NCBI GenBank assembly: GCA_037132275.1
Contig: JBAXPK010000064.1
Location: forward strand, 1-13,108
Direction of reading: 5' to 3'
Length of the DNA stretch: 13,108 bases
DNA from: JAABPW01 sp037132275
GTDB taxonomy: Bacteria > Verrucomicrobiota > Kiritimatiellia > CAIKKV01 > CAITUY01
The first letter of the stretch is position 1; each line of letters begins with the position of its first letter. Under the pieces are notes generated by a model. It had not been told where the DNA came from, ran no database searches, and worked only from the letters and a program-made list of their open reading frames with translations. Both the position numbers and the translations under genes were made by a program. Below, piece after piece: positions 6,845 through 13,108 of the stretch.

Positions 6845-7681
6845 GTGAGGGATAGAAAATTTGTTCTTTGGGTGATGCTGGCGACCTTTTTTCTGGTTCT
6901 CCTGAACCTGCCGCCGTCGGTATCCTCCGCGCTGAGAGGCTTCTTCCGGGGAAGCATGGCCACCTATCAGGGTGGCGTCACCCGGGTTTTGTCACGCGTC
7001 CACAAAACCTCCGCCGCCGTTGGCAACATGGGCGATGTCATTAAGGAACGTGACCAACTGGACAAGGACGTAACGGCGCTCAGGGCGAGACTCCGCAACC
7101 TGGATGTCATGACCCGTGAAAACAAAGAATTGCGCGAGCTGCTAGGCTTTAAGGACAGACTTGGCCTACGGACGGTGGCGTGCGAAGTGATTGCCCGTGA
7201 CGACGGGTATGGCTGGTGGCAGACGATCCGTCTCGACAAGGGAAGCGATGAGGGGATTGGCGTGAGCATGCCGGTGATCACCCCCGATGGCGTGGTGGGG
7301 CGCGTCACCGAGGTGGGTGCCCAGACCTGCGACGTGCTCCTGATTTCAGACCGTTCGTTCAAGGCGTCCGTCCGGTTTGAGCAAGACGGCACGTTCGGCA
7401 TTCTCCAGGGGGGCGGGATATCCCTGAGCGGGATCCATAGCCTGGGGGTGCTTTGTACGCCGACCCCATTTCGGGTGGATTACGTCCGGAAAGATACGGA
7501 GATCAAGGTTGGGGAACTGGTCATGACCTCGGGGTTTGGCGGGGTCTTCCCAGCGGGACTTGTGGTGGGGCGTGTGGTGCGGATGAGCCTGGATGAAACA
7601 GGGCTTTATCAGGTTGCGGACGTGGCGCCCGCCGCCGATATGGCCCGGCTCCAGCAGGTGTTGGTAATTACGGGTCGGTAA
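6845..7681 (+). CDS. mreC: Rod shape-determining protein MreC
   Basis: A 278-residue bitopic membrane protein that links the cytoplasmic MreB filament to the periplasmic wall enzymes and is thought to activate PBP2. It has one membrane helix (about 6-22), a helical coiled-coil region (about 64-104, containing TRENKELRELLGF) and then the beta-barrel MreC domain with the family motifs VIARDDGYGWW, DKGSDEGI, MPVITPDGVVGRV and LISDRSF. It starts with GTG; an in-frame ATG upstream is not available because the nearby ATG at 6829 runs into a stop after four codons. GAGGG (6831-6835) lies 9 nt before the GTG. mreD follows after 10 bp. The C-terminus ends soon after the barrel, so there is no long extension. 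Confidence 0.95.
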   Translation: MRDRKFVLWVMLATFFLVLLNLPPSVSSALRGFFRGSMATYQGGVTRVLSRVHKTSAAVGNMGDVIKERDQLDKDVTALRARLRNLDVMTRENKELRELLGFKDRLGLRTVACEVIARDDGYGWWQTIRLDKGSDEGIGVSMPVITPDGVVGRVTEVGAQTCDVLLISDRSFKASVRFEQDGTFGILQGGGISLSGIHSLGVLCTPTPFRVDYVRKDTEIKVGELVMTSGFGGVFPAGLVVGRVVRMSLDETGLYQVADVAPAADMARLQQVLVITGR

Positions 7682-7691
7682 GGATAACGGA

Positions 7692-8198
7692 ATGACAGCG
7701 GCGATCATGATATTTTTATTGCTGGCGGGCGGGCTTCTGCAGAGCCTGATTCCCGCAGCGTCGTCGCTGGGACTTTCCAAACCCCCGTTCCTGATGGCTG
7801 TGGCGCTCTATTATGCGCTGGTACATTCCCGCGGCACGGCGGTCATTGCCGCCATCCTGGCGGGGATCATACAGGATTCAATGAGTCTACTTCCGGTAGG
7901 GTACTCATCGCTTTGTTTTGTGATATTTGGAGCTATTTTAGTGGAGACACGAGAGACGTTGTTTCGGGACAGTTTGTTTACCGTGGCGATATTGGGCGCA
8001 GGACTGGGCGCCTTGACCACGTTGGGCTTATACCTGATGCTGACCTTCAATTCTCTCGCGGATTTCATCCCATTCTGGTGGGTGGCTCTCAAGATGGGCG
8101 GCACGGCGCTGCTGGGTCTTGGGGCAGCCCCGGTGGTGTGGTGGTCGGCCTCCACGCTTGAACGCCACGTGGGACTGACTTATGCCGACGAGAGGTAG
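7692..8198 (+). CDS. mreD: Rod shape-determining protein MreD
   Basis: A 168-residue integral membrane protein with about five hydrophobic segments, the normal MreD size. The sequence GIIQDSMSLLPVGYSSLCF matches the conserved MreD stretch (G-hydrophobic-QD, then GxxS), and helices on either side fit the family. MreD sits with MreC in the elongation complex and may restrain PBP2 activation. It starts 10 bp after mreC with AAGGA just upstream, and its stop at 8196-8198 is one base before the preferred mrdA start. The sequence is less conserved than its neighbours, as is usual for MreD, so position in the cluster supports the call strongly. Confidence 0.92.
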   Translation: MTAAIMIFLLLAGGLLQSLIPAASSLGLSKPPFLMAVALYYALVHSRGTAVIAAILAGIIQDSMSLLPVGYSSLCFVIFGAILVETRETLFRDSLFTVAILGAGLGALTTLGLYLMLTFNSLADFIPFWWVALKMGGTALLGLGAAPVVWWSASTLERHVGLTYADER

Positions 8199-8199
8199 C

Positions 8200-10029
8200 A
8201 TGGTAGCCGCAGGTGAAACCATAATCTTGGAACTGAAGCGCATCCGCGTGGTGTTGATCATCATGCTGGGACTACTGCTTTTACTGGGCACCCTGCTGTT
8301 TGATATCCAGGTTTCGCGGAGCCAGGAGTACGAGGCAAGCCTTCACAAGCAGAGTCTGCGCCGGATCCGTCTGCCCGCCCCGCGTGGGCGGATTTTTGAC
8401 CGGAACAAGATATGCCTGGCCGATAACCAACCCTGTTACTGTCTTGCCTTCAACCTGGAGGATATCCGTCAGGCCGGAAAATGGAAAAAAACGGTGGCCG
8501 AGGTTCAGCGCCGGATCGGGGAGTTGAATGGGTTGATGGGGCGCAAAGCCATCATCAGCGAGGAGGACATCTGGCTTCATATCAGGCGGCGCCTGCCGCT
8601 GCCGCTGGTGGCGTGGAGGAGTTTGGATCAGGCCGCTCTGGCCCGGCTTTTGGAATCATCGGTGGATATGACCGGCGTTGACATTTATGTCGAACCCAAT
8701 CGGGCCTATCCGGAAAATGAACTGGCGGCCCATCTGCTTGGTTATGTCGGGAAAACCGACTTTTCCGATGAGGATCTGGCAGGATTCCAGTACTACCTTC
8801 CTGAGATGGAGGGGAAGATGGGGCTGGAACGGAAGTTCAACGAAGTCATGGTCGGAAAACCCGGCGAGCGGCTGGTGCGCATTGATGCCTCCGGCTTCAA
8901 GCATGCCGAGCGGCTGGTGAGGGCGCCGAAGCCCGGTGCGAATGTGATTCTGGCCATCGACGGCCGGATTCAAGCCCTGGCGGAAAGTGTGATCAAGGAT
9001 GTTCCCGGCGCCGTGGTGGTGATGGATCCGAATAACGGTGATGTGCTTGCCCTGGCAAGTTCGCCAACCTTCAGCCCGAACCAGTTGGTGCCAGTCCTCC
9101 CTAAGACTCTTTGGGAGCAGCTTAACAGCGATCCGGCCAAGCCGATGTTGAACAAAGCGGTGGCCGAGGTGTATGCGCCCGGCAGCATATTCAAGCCGGT
9201 GACGGCATTGGCGGCCTTGAACAGCGGGGTCATATCCGCCGGTTTTTCCGTGGATTGTCCCGGTTATTTCATGATTGGGAACAAGGCGATGAAGTGCTGG
9301 AATCCCAATGGACACGGGCGGGTGGATTTGCGGCGCGGGATCGAACAGTCCTGTAACGTCTACTTTATCACCCTCGGGTTGAAATGCGGGAATGAAGCGG
9401 TTTCAGATATGGCCAAACTGGTGGGGCTCGGTGAAAAGACCGGTATCGAACTCGACCGGGAGGCGTCGGGCATTGTGCCTACCCCGGAATGGAAACAGAA
9501 GTACTGGCATGATCAGTGGAGGAATGGCGATACCTGTAACTTTGCGATTGGGCAGGGGGCGCTGTCGGTGACCCCGCTCCAGATGGCCGTGGTAGCCGCC
9601 ACCCTTGCCAATGGCGGGGAGGTTTTCCGCCCGCGGCTGGTGCTGGGGGTTCAGGATGCGGAGGGGAATGCCCTGACCAATTATCCCGTGACTTCAGTGC
9701 GTCGATTACCGCTCGTTCCAGGCGTGATGCAGGCGGTCCGGCGGGGAATGCATGATGTGGTCATGGCGCCCACCGGAACTGGCGGGCGGGCGCGAATACC
9801 GGGTATCGAGATGGCCGGCAAGACCGGGACGGCGGAATACGGGGAGAAGGCAGACCGGAAAAAACACGGGTGGATGATCCTCTTCGCGCCTTACGACAAG
9901 CCGCGTTATGCGGTCGCCATGGTGGTGGATGATGCCGTGTCCGGCGGACTGACCGTGGGGCCGCGCCTGCATGACCTCATGATGGGTATTTTCGAGGTGA
10001 AAGAGACGCTGAAGGAGGCGGATGGATGA
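8200..10029 (+). CDS. mrdA: Penicillin-binding protein 2, elongation transpeptidase
   Basis: A 609-residue class B penicillin-binding protein, the DD-transpeptidase that crosslinks lateral wall peptidoglycan made by RodA. After one membrane helix (about 9-30) comes the pedestal domain with PAPRGRIFDRN, typical of the PBP2/SpoVD dimerisation region. The catalytic domain then shows all three penicillin-binding motifs: SIFK with nucleophile Ser329, SCN at 384-386 and KTGT starting at Lys541. Two starts are possible. ATG 8200 has AGAGG 4 nt upstream and follows the mreD stop by one base; ATG 8182 adds six residues and overlaps mreD by 17 bp but has a poorer site. I prefer 8200. The stop overlaps the rodA start (ATGA), consistent with PBP2 and RodA being made as a pair. 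Confidence 0.95.
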   Translation: MVAAGETIILELKRIRVVLIIMLGLLLLLGTLLFDIQVSRSQEYEASLHKQSLRRIRLPAPRGRIFDRNKICLADNQPCYCLAFNLEDIRQAGKWKKTVAEVQRRIGELNGLMGRKAIISEEDIWLHIRRRLPLPLVAWRSLDQAALARLLESSVDMTGVDIYVEPNRAYPENELAAHLLGYVGKTDFSDEDLAGFQYYLPEMEGKMGLERKFNEVMVGKPGERLVRIDASGFKHAERLVRAPKPGANVILAIDGRIQALAESVIKDVPGAVVVMDPNNGDVLALASSPTFSPNQLVPVLPKTLWEQLNSDPAKPMLNKAVAEVYAPGSIFKPVTALAALNSGVISAGFSVDCPGYFMIGNKAMKCWNPNGHGRVDLRRGIEQSCNVYFITLGLKCGNEAVSDMAKLVGLGEKTGIELDREASGIVPTPEWKQKYWHDQWRNGDTCNFAIGQGALSVTPLQMAVVAATLANGGEVFRPRLVLGVQDAEGNALTNYPVTSVRRLPLVPGVMQAVRRGMHDVVMAPTGTGGRARIPGIEMAGKTGTAEYGEKADRKKHGWMILFAPYDKPRYAVAMVVDDAVSGGLTVGPRLHDLMMGIFEVKETLKEADG

Positions 10030-11204
10030 AAGAATTTCTTCATCAGCTTCGTCTGCTTCGACGCATGAACTGGGTCATGCTGCTGGTGATCATCAGCTTG
10101 ATCATTGTCGGGGTGTGCTTTATCTACAGCGCCACGTCGATGCGTGAGGATTCCACCACCGATCTGTATGTCAAGCAGATCAAGTGGGCCGTGGTGGGGT
10201 TGGTGTGTTATTTCGGGACAACTTTGTGGGATTACCGCCGGCTGCGCGACGTGTCGTGGCTCTTTTATGTCATGGCAGTCATTCTGCTGGTGGCGGTGTT
10301 GTTTTTCGGAACCCGCATTTACGGGGCCAAACGGTGGCTGATGTTCATGGGTGTGGGGGTGCAGCCGTCGGAGATCGGCAAACTCGCCGTCATTCTTCTA
10401 GGCGCCTGCCTGTTGAGTCCCGCGGCGGAAAAGTACGGCCGGTTACCCTCGATGTGGTGGCTGTTTCTGCTGGCCGGGGTGCCCATGTTGCTGGTGATGA
10501 AGGAGCCGGATCTCGGAAGCGCGTTGGTGTACCTGCCGGTGGTGATGGCCATGCTATTCGTGGCCGGCGCGCGCGCGAAGCCATTAGTGATGCTGGTGGC
10601 CAGCGGGGTGCTGGCGGTGGTTCTGGTGCTGGCGGCCGTCGCTTTGCCGGAACGGCTGGGCATGACGCCCGACCACCAGGAAGCGTTTTTCCGGACCATT
10701 AGGCTGAGTGACTATCAGCGTGACCGGATTGAGGTGTTCCTTCATCCTGGAAAGGATCCCATGGGGACGGGATGGAATAAGCGCCAGTCGGAGATTGCCG
10801 TGGGTTCGGGTGGACTCAGGGGTAAAGGATTCTTGAATGGAACGCAGAATAATCTGGGATTCCTGCCGCGCACTGTGGCGCCCACCGACTTCATCTTCGC
10901 CGTGATCATGGAGGAGATGGGGTTTATGGGGGCGATGGTGGTGTTATCGCTGTATGGAGTTCTGGTTGTTTGCGGCTTATACGCGGCCATGGTGGCCTGC
11001 GACAAGATGGGGCGGATTCTATGCGTAGGCATCGTCATGATGGTTTTTACGCATGCGTTTGTAAACATGGCAATGACCATCGGGGTGTTGCCCGTGGTGG
11101 GGATTCCCCTGCCGCTGGTCAGCTACGGTGGGACGTTCATGGTGATCTCCCTGTTTGCTTTAGGATTGATACAGAGTGTTTATGTGCGCCGGTCCGGATT
11201 GTGA
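10026..11204 (+). CDS. rodA: Peptidoglycan glycosyltransferase RodA (SEDS family)
   Basis: A 392-residue polytopic membrane protein of the SEDS family with about ten membrane helices. RodA polymerises lipid II into glycan strands and works as a complex with PBP2. Family marks include YGAKRWL (W104), GVQPSEIGKLA, MKEPDLGSALVYLPV, the long periplasmic loop with SEIAVGSGGLRGKGFLNGTQ, then FLPRTVAPTDFIFAVIMEE, where Asp288 corresponds to the essential SEDS aspartate, and VGIPLPLVSYGGTFM near the C-terminus. The usual histidine before Thr-Asp is proline here. The ATG overlaps the mrdA stop by 4 bp. RodA rather than FtsW is favoured because it is fused in order to mreBCD and mrdA and because it lacks division-gene neighbours. 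Confidence 0.95.
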   Translation: MKEFLHQLRLLRRMNWVMLLVIISLIIVGVCFIYSATSMREDSTTDLYVKQIKWAVVGLVCYFGTTLWDYRRLRDVSWLFYVMAVILLVAVLFFGTRIYGAKRWLMFMGVGVQPSEIGKLAVILLGACLLSPAAEKYGRLPSMWWLFLLAGVPMLLVMKEPDLGSALVYLPVVMAMLFVAGARAKPLVMLVASGVLAVVLVLAAVALPERLGMTPDHQEAFFRTIRLSDYQRDRIEVFLHPGKDPMGTGWNKRQSEIAVGSGGLRGKGFLNGTQNNLGFLPRTVAPTDFIFAVIMEEMGFMGAMVVLSLYGVLVVCGLYAAMVACDKMGRILCVGIVMMVFTHAFVNMAMTIGVLPVVGIPLPLVSYGGTFMVISLFALGLIQSVYVRRSGL

Positions 11205-11229
11205 CCGTTGCGAAGAAAGGAAGTGGGTA

Positions 11230-12831
11230 ATGTTTGGATTCCGGTTTGGGCGGAAGAGTTTTAAGCGTGAGATTGTGATTAACGCCGAAAGTCTGGAGAC
11301 ACGCGTGGCCGTGCTCGAGAACGGCAAACTGGAGGAGTTCCAGGTAGAACATCCCTCGGAGGAACGGATTGTCGGGGGGATTTACAAGGGTGTGATCAAG
11401 AACCTCGAGGACGGCTTGCAGGCCGCCTTCGTGGATATCGGCCTCAAGAAAAATGCCTTTCTGCATTATTGGGACATGATTCCCGAGGATGCGGCGAGGC
11501 TGGAGGCCGCAGAGGACATCACGATCCGGAACATGACCAAGAAAAAACGCCATACGAGCGCGGAGATCGCCAGGATGTTTCCGATCGGGTCGGAGATAGT
11601 GGTGCAGGTCACCAAGGGGCCGATCAGCACCAAGGGTCCGCGCGTGACGGCCAATCTGAGTATTCCCGGGCGGTATCTTGTCATGATGCCCGGCAGCAAC
11701 CTCAAGGGGGTCTCGCGGAAAATTGAGGACGAAAAAGAGCGGCTGCGTTTAAAAAAGGTGCTTGCCCGGCTTCCCACACCAGAAGGGGTGGGCCTGATCA
11801 TCCGCACCGCCGGGATGGGCGCCCAGCAGCGCAGTTTCGTTCGCGACATGCGCGCGATGGTGGACGTTTGGAACGAAATCAGCCGCAGGATCAAGGAGAA
11901 TCCGGCGCCGTGTTGCCTGTATGAGGAGCTCGATTTGGTTGAGCGCGTGGTGCGTGACTGGCTGACGGAAGACATTGACCGTATTGTGGTGGATGATCCG
12001 CTCAAGGTGGTGAGGATCAAAGATCTGGCCTCCAAGATTTCGCGCCGGGTGCGTTCCCGCATCCAGCAGTACGAAGGCTCGGTGCCCATTTTTGATCACT
12101 TCAATATCGAGCGGCAACTGGAGAACGCCTTCGCCCGTAAAGTGATGCTGAAGTCCGGTGGGTATATTATTTTTGAGGAAACCGAGGCATTGATTTCGGT
12201 GGACGTCAACACGGGTCGTCATAAGGGGGCGCAAACCCAGGAAGACGTTATCTTCGAGGTCAACACTGAAGCGGCCGAGGAAGTGGCGCGCCAACTCCGC
12301 CTGCGTAATGTCGGCGGGTTGATTGTGGTGGACTTCATCGACATGAAGCAGAAGAAGAACCGGAATGCGGTTTACAAGACGCTGAAAGACGCCCTGCACC
12401 GGGATAAGGCCAAGACGAATGTCCTGCAGATTTCACATCTTGGCTTGCTGGAGATGACACGTCAGCGCGTGGATGAGGGTGTGTTGTCATCCATGTTTGT
12501 GGATTGTCCGTATTGCAAGGGCAAAGGCAGCGTCAAGTCCCCGCTTTCCATGAGCGTGGAGATTCAGCGCCAGATTGTCGCCCTCATGCGCCGGCTCAAG
12601 GATACCGGCCATAACCGTAAACTGCAGATTGTGGTTCATCCCACAGTGCTTGAGCGTCTGCGCAAGGAAGATGAAGCCGTACTCATGGATCTTGAGAATA
12701 AGTTTGCCGGCTATTTGAGTTTCCGGGCTGATCCCGGACGCCATGTTGAGGATTTCGATATTCGGAACGCGGAATCCACCGAACTCTATTTCACAACGAT
12801 TGTGAAACCCGGCGAAGCGCGGCAGGGGTAA
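11230..12831 (+). CDS. rng: Ribonuclease G (RNase E/G family endoribonuclease)
   Basis: A 533-residue single-strand-specific endoribonuclease that matures rRNA and initiates mRNA decay. An S1 RNA-binding region comes first (about residues 38-100, with GGIYKGVIKNLEDGLQAAFV). The DNase I-like catalytic part carries the two metal-binding aspartates, Asp325 in SVDVNTG and Asp368 in VVDFIDM. CPYC (Cys426 and Cys429) is the zinc-link motif used for dimer pairing in RNase E. No long disordered C-terminal scaffold follows, so RNase G is a better name than RNase E. I chose ATG 11230 because AGGAAG (11218-11223) is 6 nt upstream and the S1 domain is complete; a frame start at 11176 would overlap rodA and add 18 unlikely residues. 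The 25-bp gap after rodA suggests co-transcription. Confidence 0.95.
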   Translation: MFGFRFGRKSFKREIVINAESLETRVAVLENGKLEEFQVEHPSEERIVGGIYKGVIKNLEDGLQAAFVDIGLKKNAFLHYWDMIPEDAARLEAAEDITIRNMTKKKRHTSAEIARMFPIGSEIVVQVTKGPISTKGPRVTANLSIPGRYLVMMPGSNLKGVSRKIEDEKERLRLKKVLARLPTPEGVGLIIRTAGMGAQQRSFVRDMRAMVDVWNEISRRIKENPAPCCLYEELDLVERVVRDWLTEDIDRIVVDDPLKVVRIKDLASKISRRVRSRIQQYEGSVPIFDHFNIERQLENAFARKVMLKSGGYIIFEETEALISVDVNTGRHKGAQTQEDVIFEVNTEAAEEVARQLRLRNVGGLIVVDFIDMKQKKNRNAVYKTLKDALHRDKAKTNVLQISHLGLLEMTRQRVDEGVLSSMFVDCPYCKGKGSVKSPLSMSVEIQRQIVALMRRLKDTGHNRKLQIVVHPTVLERLRKEDEAVLMDLENKFAGYLSFRADPGRHVEDFDIRNAESTELYFTTIVKPGEARQG

Positions 12832-12877
12832 TCATGGGGCCTGAGAAAACAGGGTCTGAAAAAATATTACAAACATG

Positions 12878-12905
12878 TTGACACAAAGATTGCTTATGGT
12901 AATTT
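12878..12905 (+). promoter_or_regulatory. Promoter in the rng-tRNA gap
   Basis: TTGACA (12878-12883) is a perfect -35. After 16 bp comes TAATTT (12900-12905), preceded by TG one base away (12897-12898), making an extended -10. Transcription would start near 12912, about 137 nt before the tRNA. It is the strongest promoter-like site I see on the plus strand. Its natural target is the tRNA gene, or a small RNA ending at the hairpin at 12971-13028. Confidence 0.55.
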
Positions 12906-12970
12906 TTGCGGTCTGTTTTTGGATGATTGAGTCCATAAGTTGAGCATAGATTGCGTGGCAGGAAGCGAAT

Positions 12971-13028
12971 TTTCCTGTAGCCGGATTTGATGAAGGCAAC
13001 AGGAAGTCGTCTTTTTGTGTTTATTTTC
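12971..13028 (+). terminator. Terminator-like hairpin with T-rich tail before the tRNA
   Basis: TTCCTGT-A-GCC (12972-12982) pairs with GGC-A-ACAGGAA (12995-13005): ten base pairs broken by one A-A mismatch, with a 12-nt loop. T12971 and G13006 can add a wobble. Five bases further on a T-rich run begins (12012-type offset absent; the run is 13012-13028, five Ts, then more T-rich sequence). The offset and modest GC content make it an imperfect intrinsic terminator. An overlapping hairpin, CAGGAA (12959-12964) with TTCCTG (12972-12977), would prevent it, as in an attenuator. It could end the Rod-rng transcript, end a small RNA, or attenuate the tRNA transcript. Confidence 0.4.
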
Positions 13029-13048
13029 AGGGATGGATCGATCGCGAA

Positions 13049-13108
13049 GCCCACGTAGCTCAGTTGGTAGAGCACGTCCTTGGTAAGGACGAGGTCAGCG
13101 GTTCGATC
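13049..13108 (+). tRNA. tRNA-Thr (anticodon GGT), cut by the window end
   Basis: The cloverleaf can be followed for 60 nt. The acceptor 5' strand is GCCCACG (13049-13055). The D arm is GCTC (13058-13061) with GAGC (13070-13073) around loop AGTTGGTA. The anticodon stem is CGTCC (13075-13079) with GGACG (13087-13091), and the loop TTGGTAA places GGT at 13082-13084, which reads ACC and ACU threonine codons. The variable loop is AGGTC, then the T-stem strand AGCGG and the start of the T loop, TTCGATC. The 3' half of the T arm, the acceptor 3' strand and any CCA lie beyond the window. Confidence 0.95.

Noticed and set aside
11176..11229. Longer rng start overlapping rodA
   Set aside because: The extra 18 residues (Cys-rich) do not fit RNase G, and the ATG at 11230 has AGGAAG at ideal spacing.
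12840..12862. Hairpin CCTG-AGAAAA-CAGG right after rng as the operon terminator
   Set aside because: Only four contiguous base pairs, and it is followed by an A-rich rather than T-rich run on the coding strand.

Overview
The window is a chromosomal segment of a GC-rich bacterium. It is dominated by a complete elongation (Rod) gene cluster, mreB-mreC-mreD-mrdA-rodA, followed by the RNase E/G gene rng and the start of a tRNA-Thr gene. A Verrucomicrobiota/Kiritimatiellota/Lentisphaerota-type (PVC group) host is plausible. This is a guess from gene order and protein flavour; no phylogenetic marker in the window proves it.

Layout. Positions 1-551 hold no intact gene. On the minus strand at 372-482 there is a decayed LacI-family helix-turn-helix remnant without a start codon, cut off by a stop. 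It abuts an 18-bp CG-centred palindrome (483-500) of the kind LacI-family repressors bind. Positions 552-4297 (minus) carry a coupled pair of poorly characterised envelope genes, a DUF2339 polytopic membrane protein followed by a DUF3999 exported protein. They overlap by 7 bp and are read from an extended -10 promoter near 4383-4391. Divergently, 4460-5479 (plus) encodes an NAD-dependent D-2-hydroxyacid dehydrogenase of unknown substrate.

From 5715 to 12831 (plus) runs the Rod block. MreB is the actin-like scaffold, MreC and MreD are the membrane link, PBP2 (MrdA) is the transpeptidase and RodA is the SEDS glycosyltransferase. Together they elongate the lateral wall. mreC to rng are tightly packed (10-bp gap, overlap by either mrdA start or near-abutment, 4-bp overlap, 25-bp gap), which suggests one transcription unit. 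mreB is separated from mreC by 92 bp. The mreB leader can fold so that its Shine-Dalgarno sequence is paired.

The rng to tRNA gap (12832-13048) holds a good sigma70-like promoter and a hairpin followed by a T-rich stretch, with a second, mutually exclusive hairpin just upstream. This could be an attenuated tRNA leader, an operon terminator, or a small RNA of about 100 nt. The window ends inside tRNA-Thr(GGT).

I found no CRISPR array, insertion sequence or phage gene. The observations most worth follow-up are the LacI relic with its operator, the DUF2339-DUF3999 pair, the mreB leader and the rng-tRNA gap.
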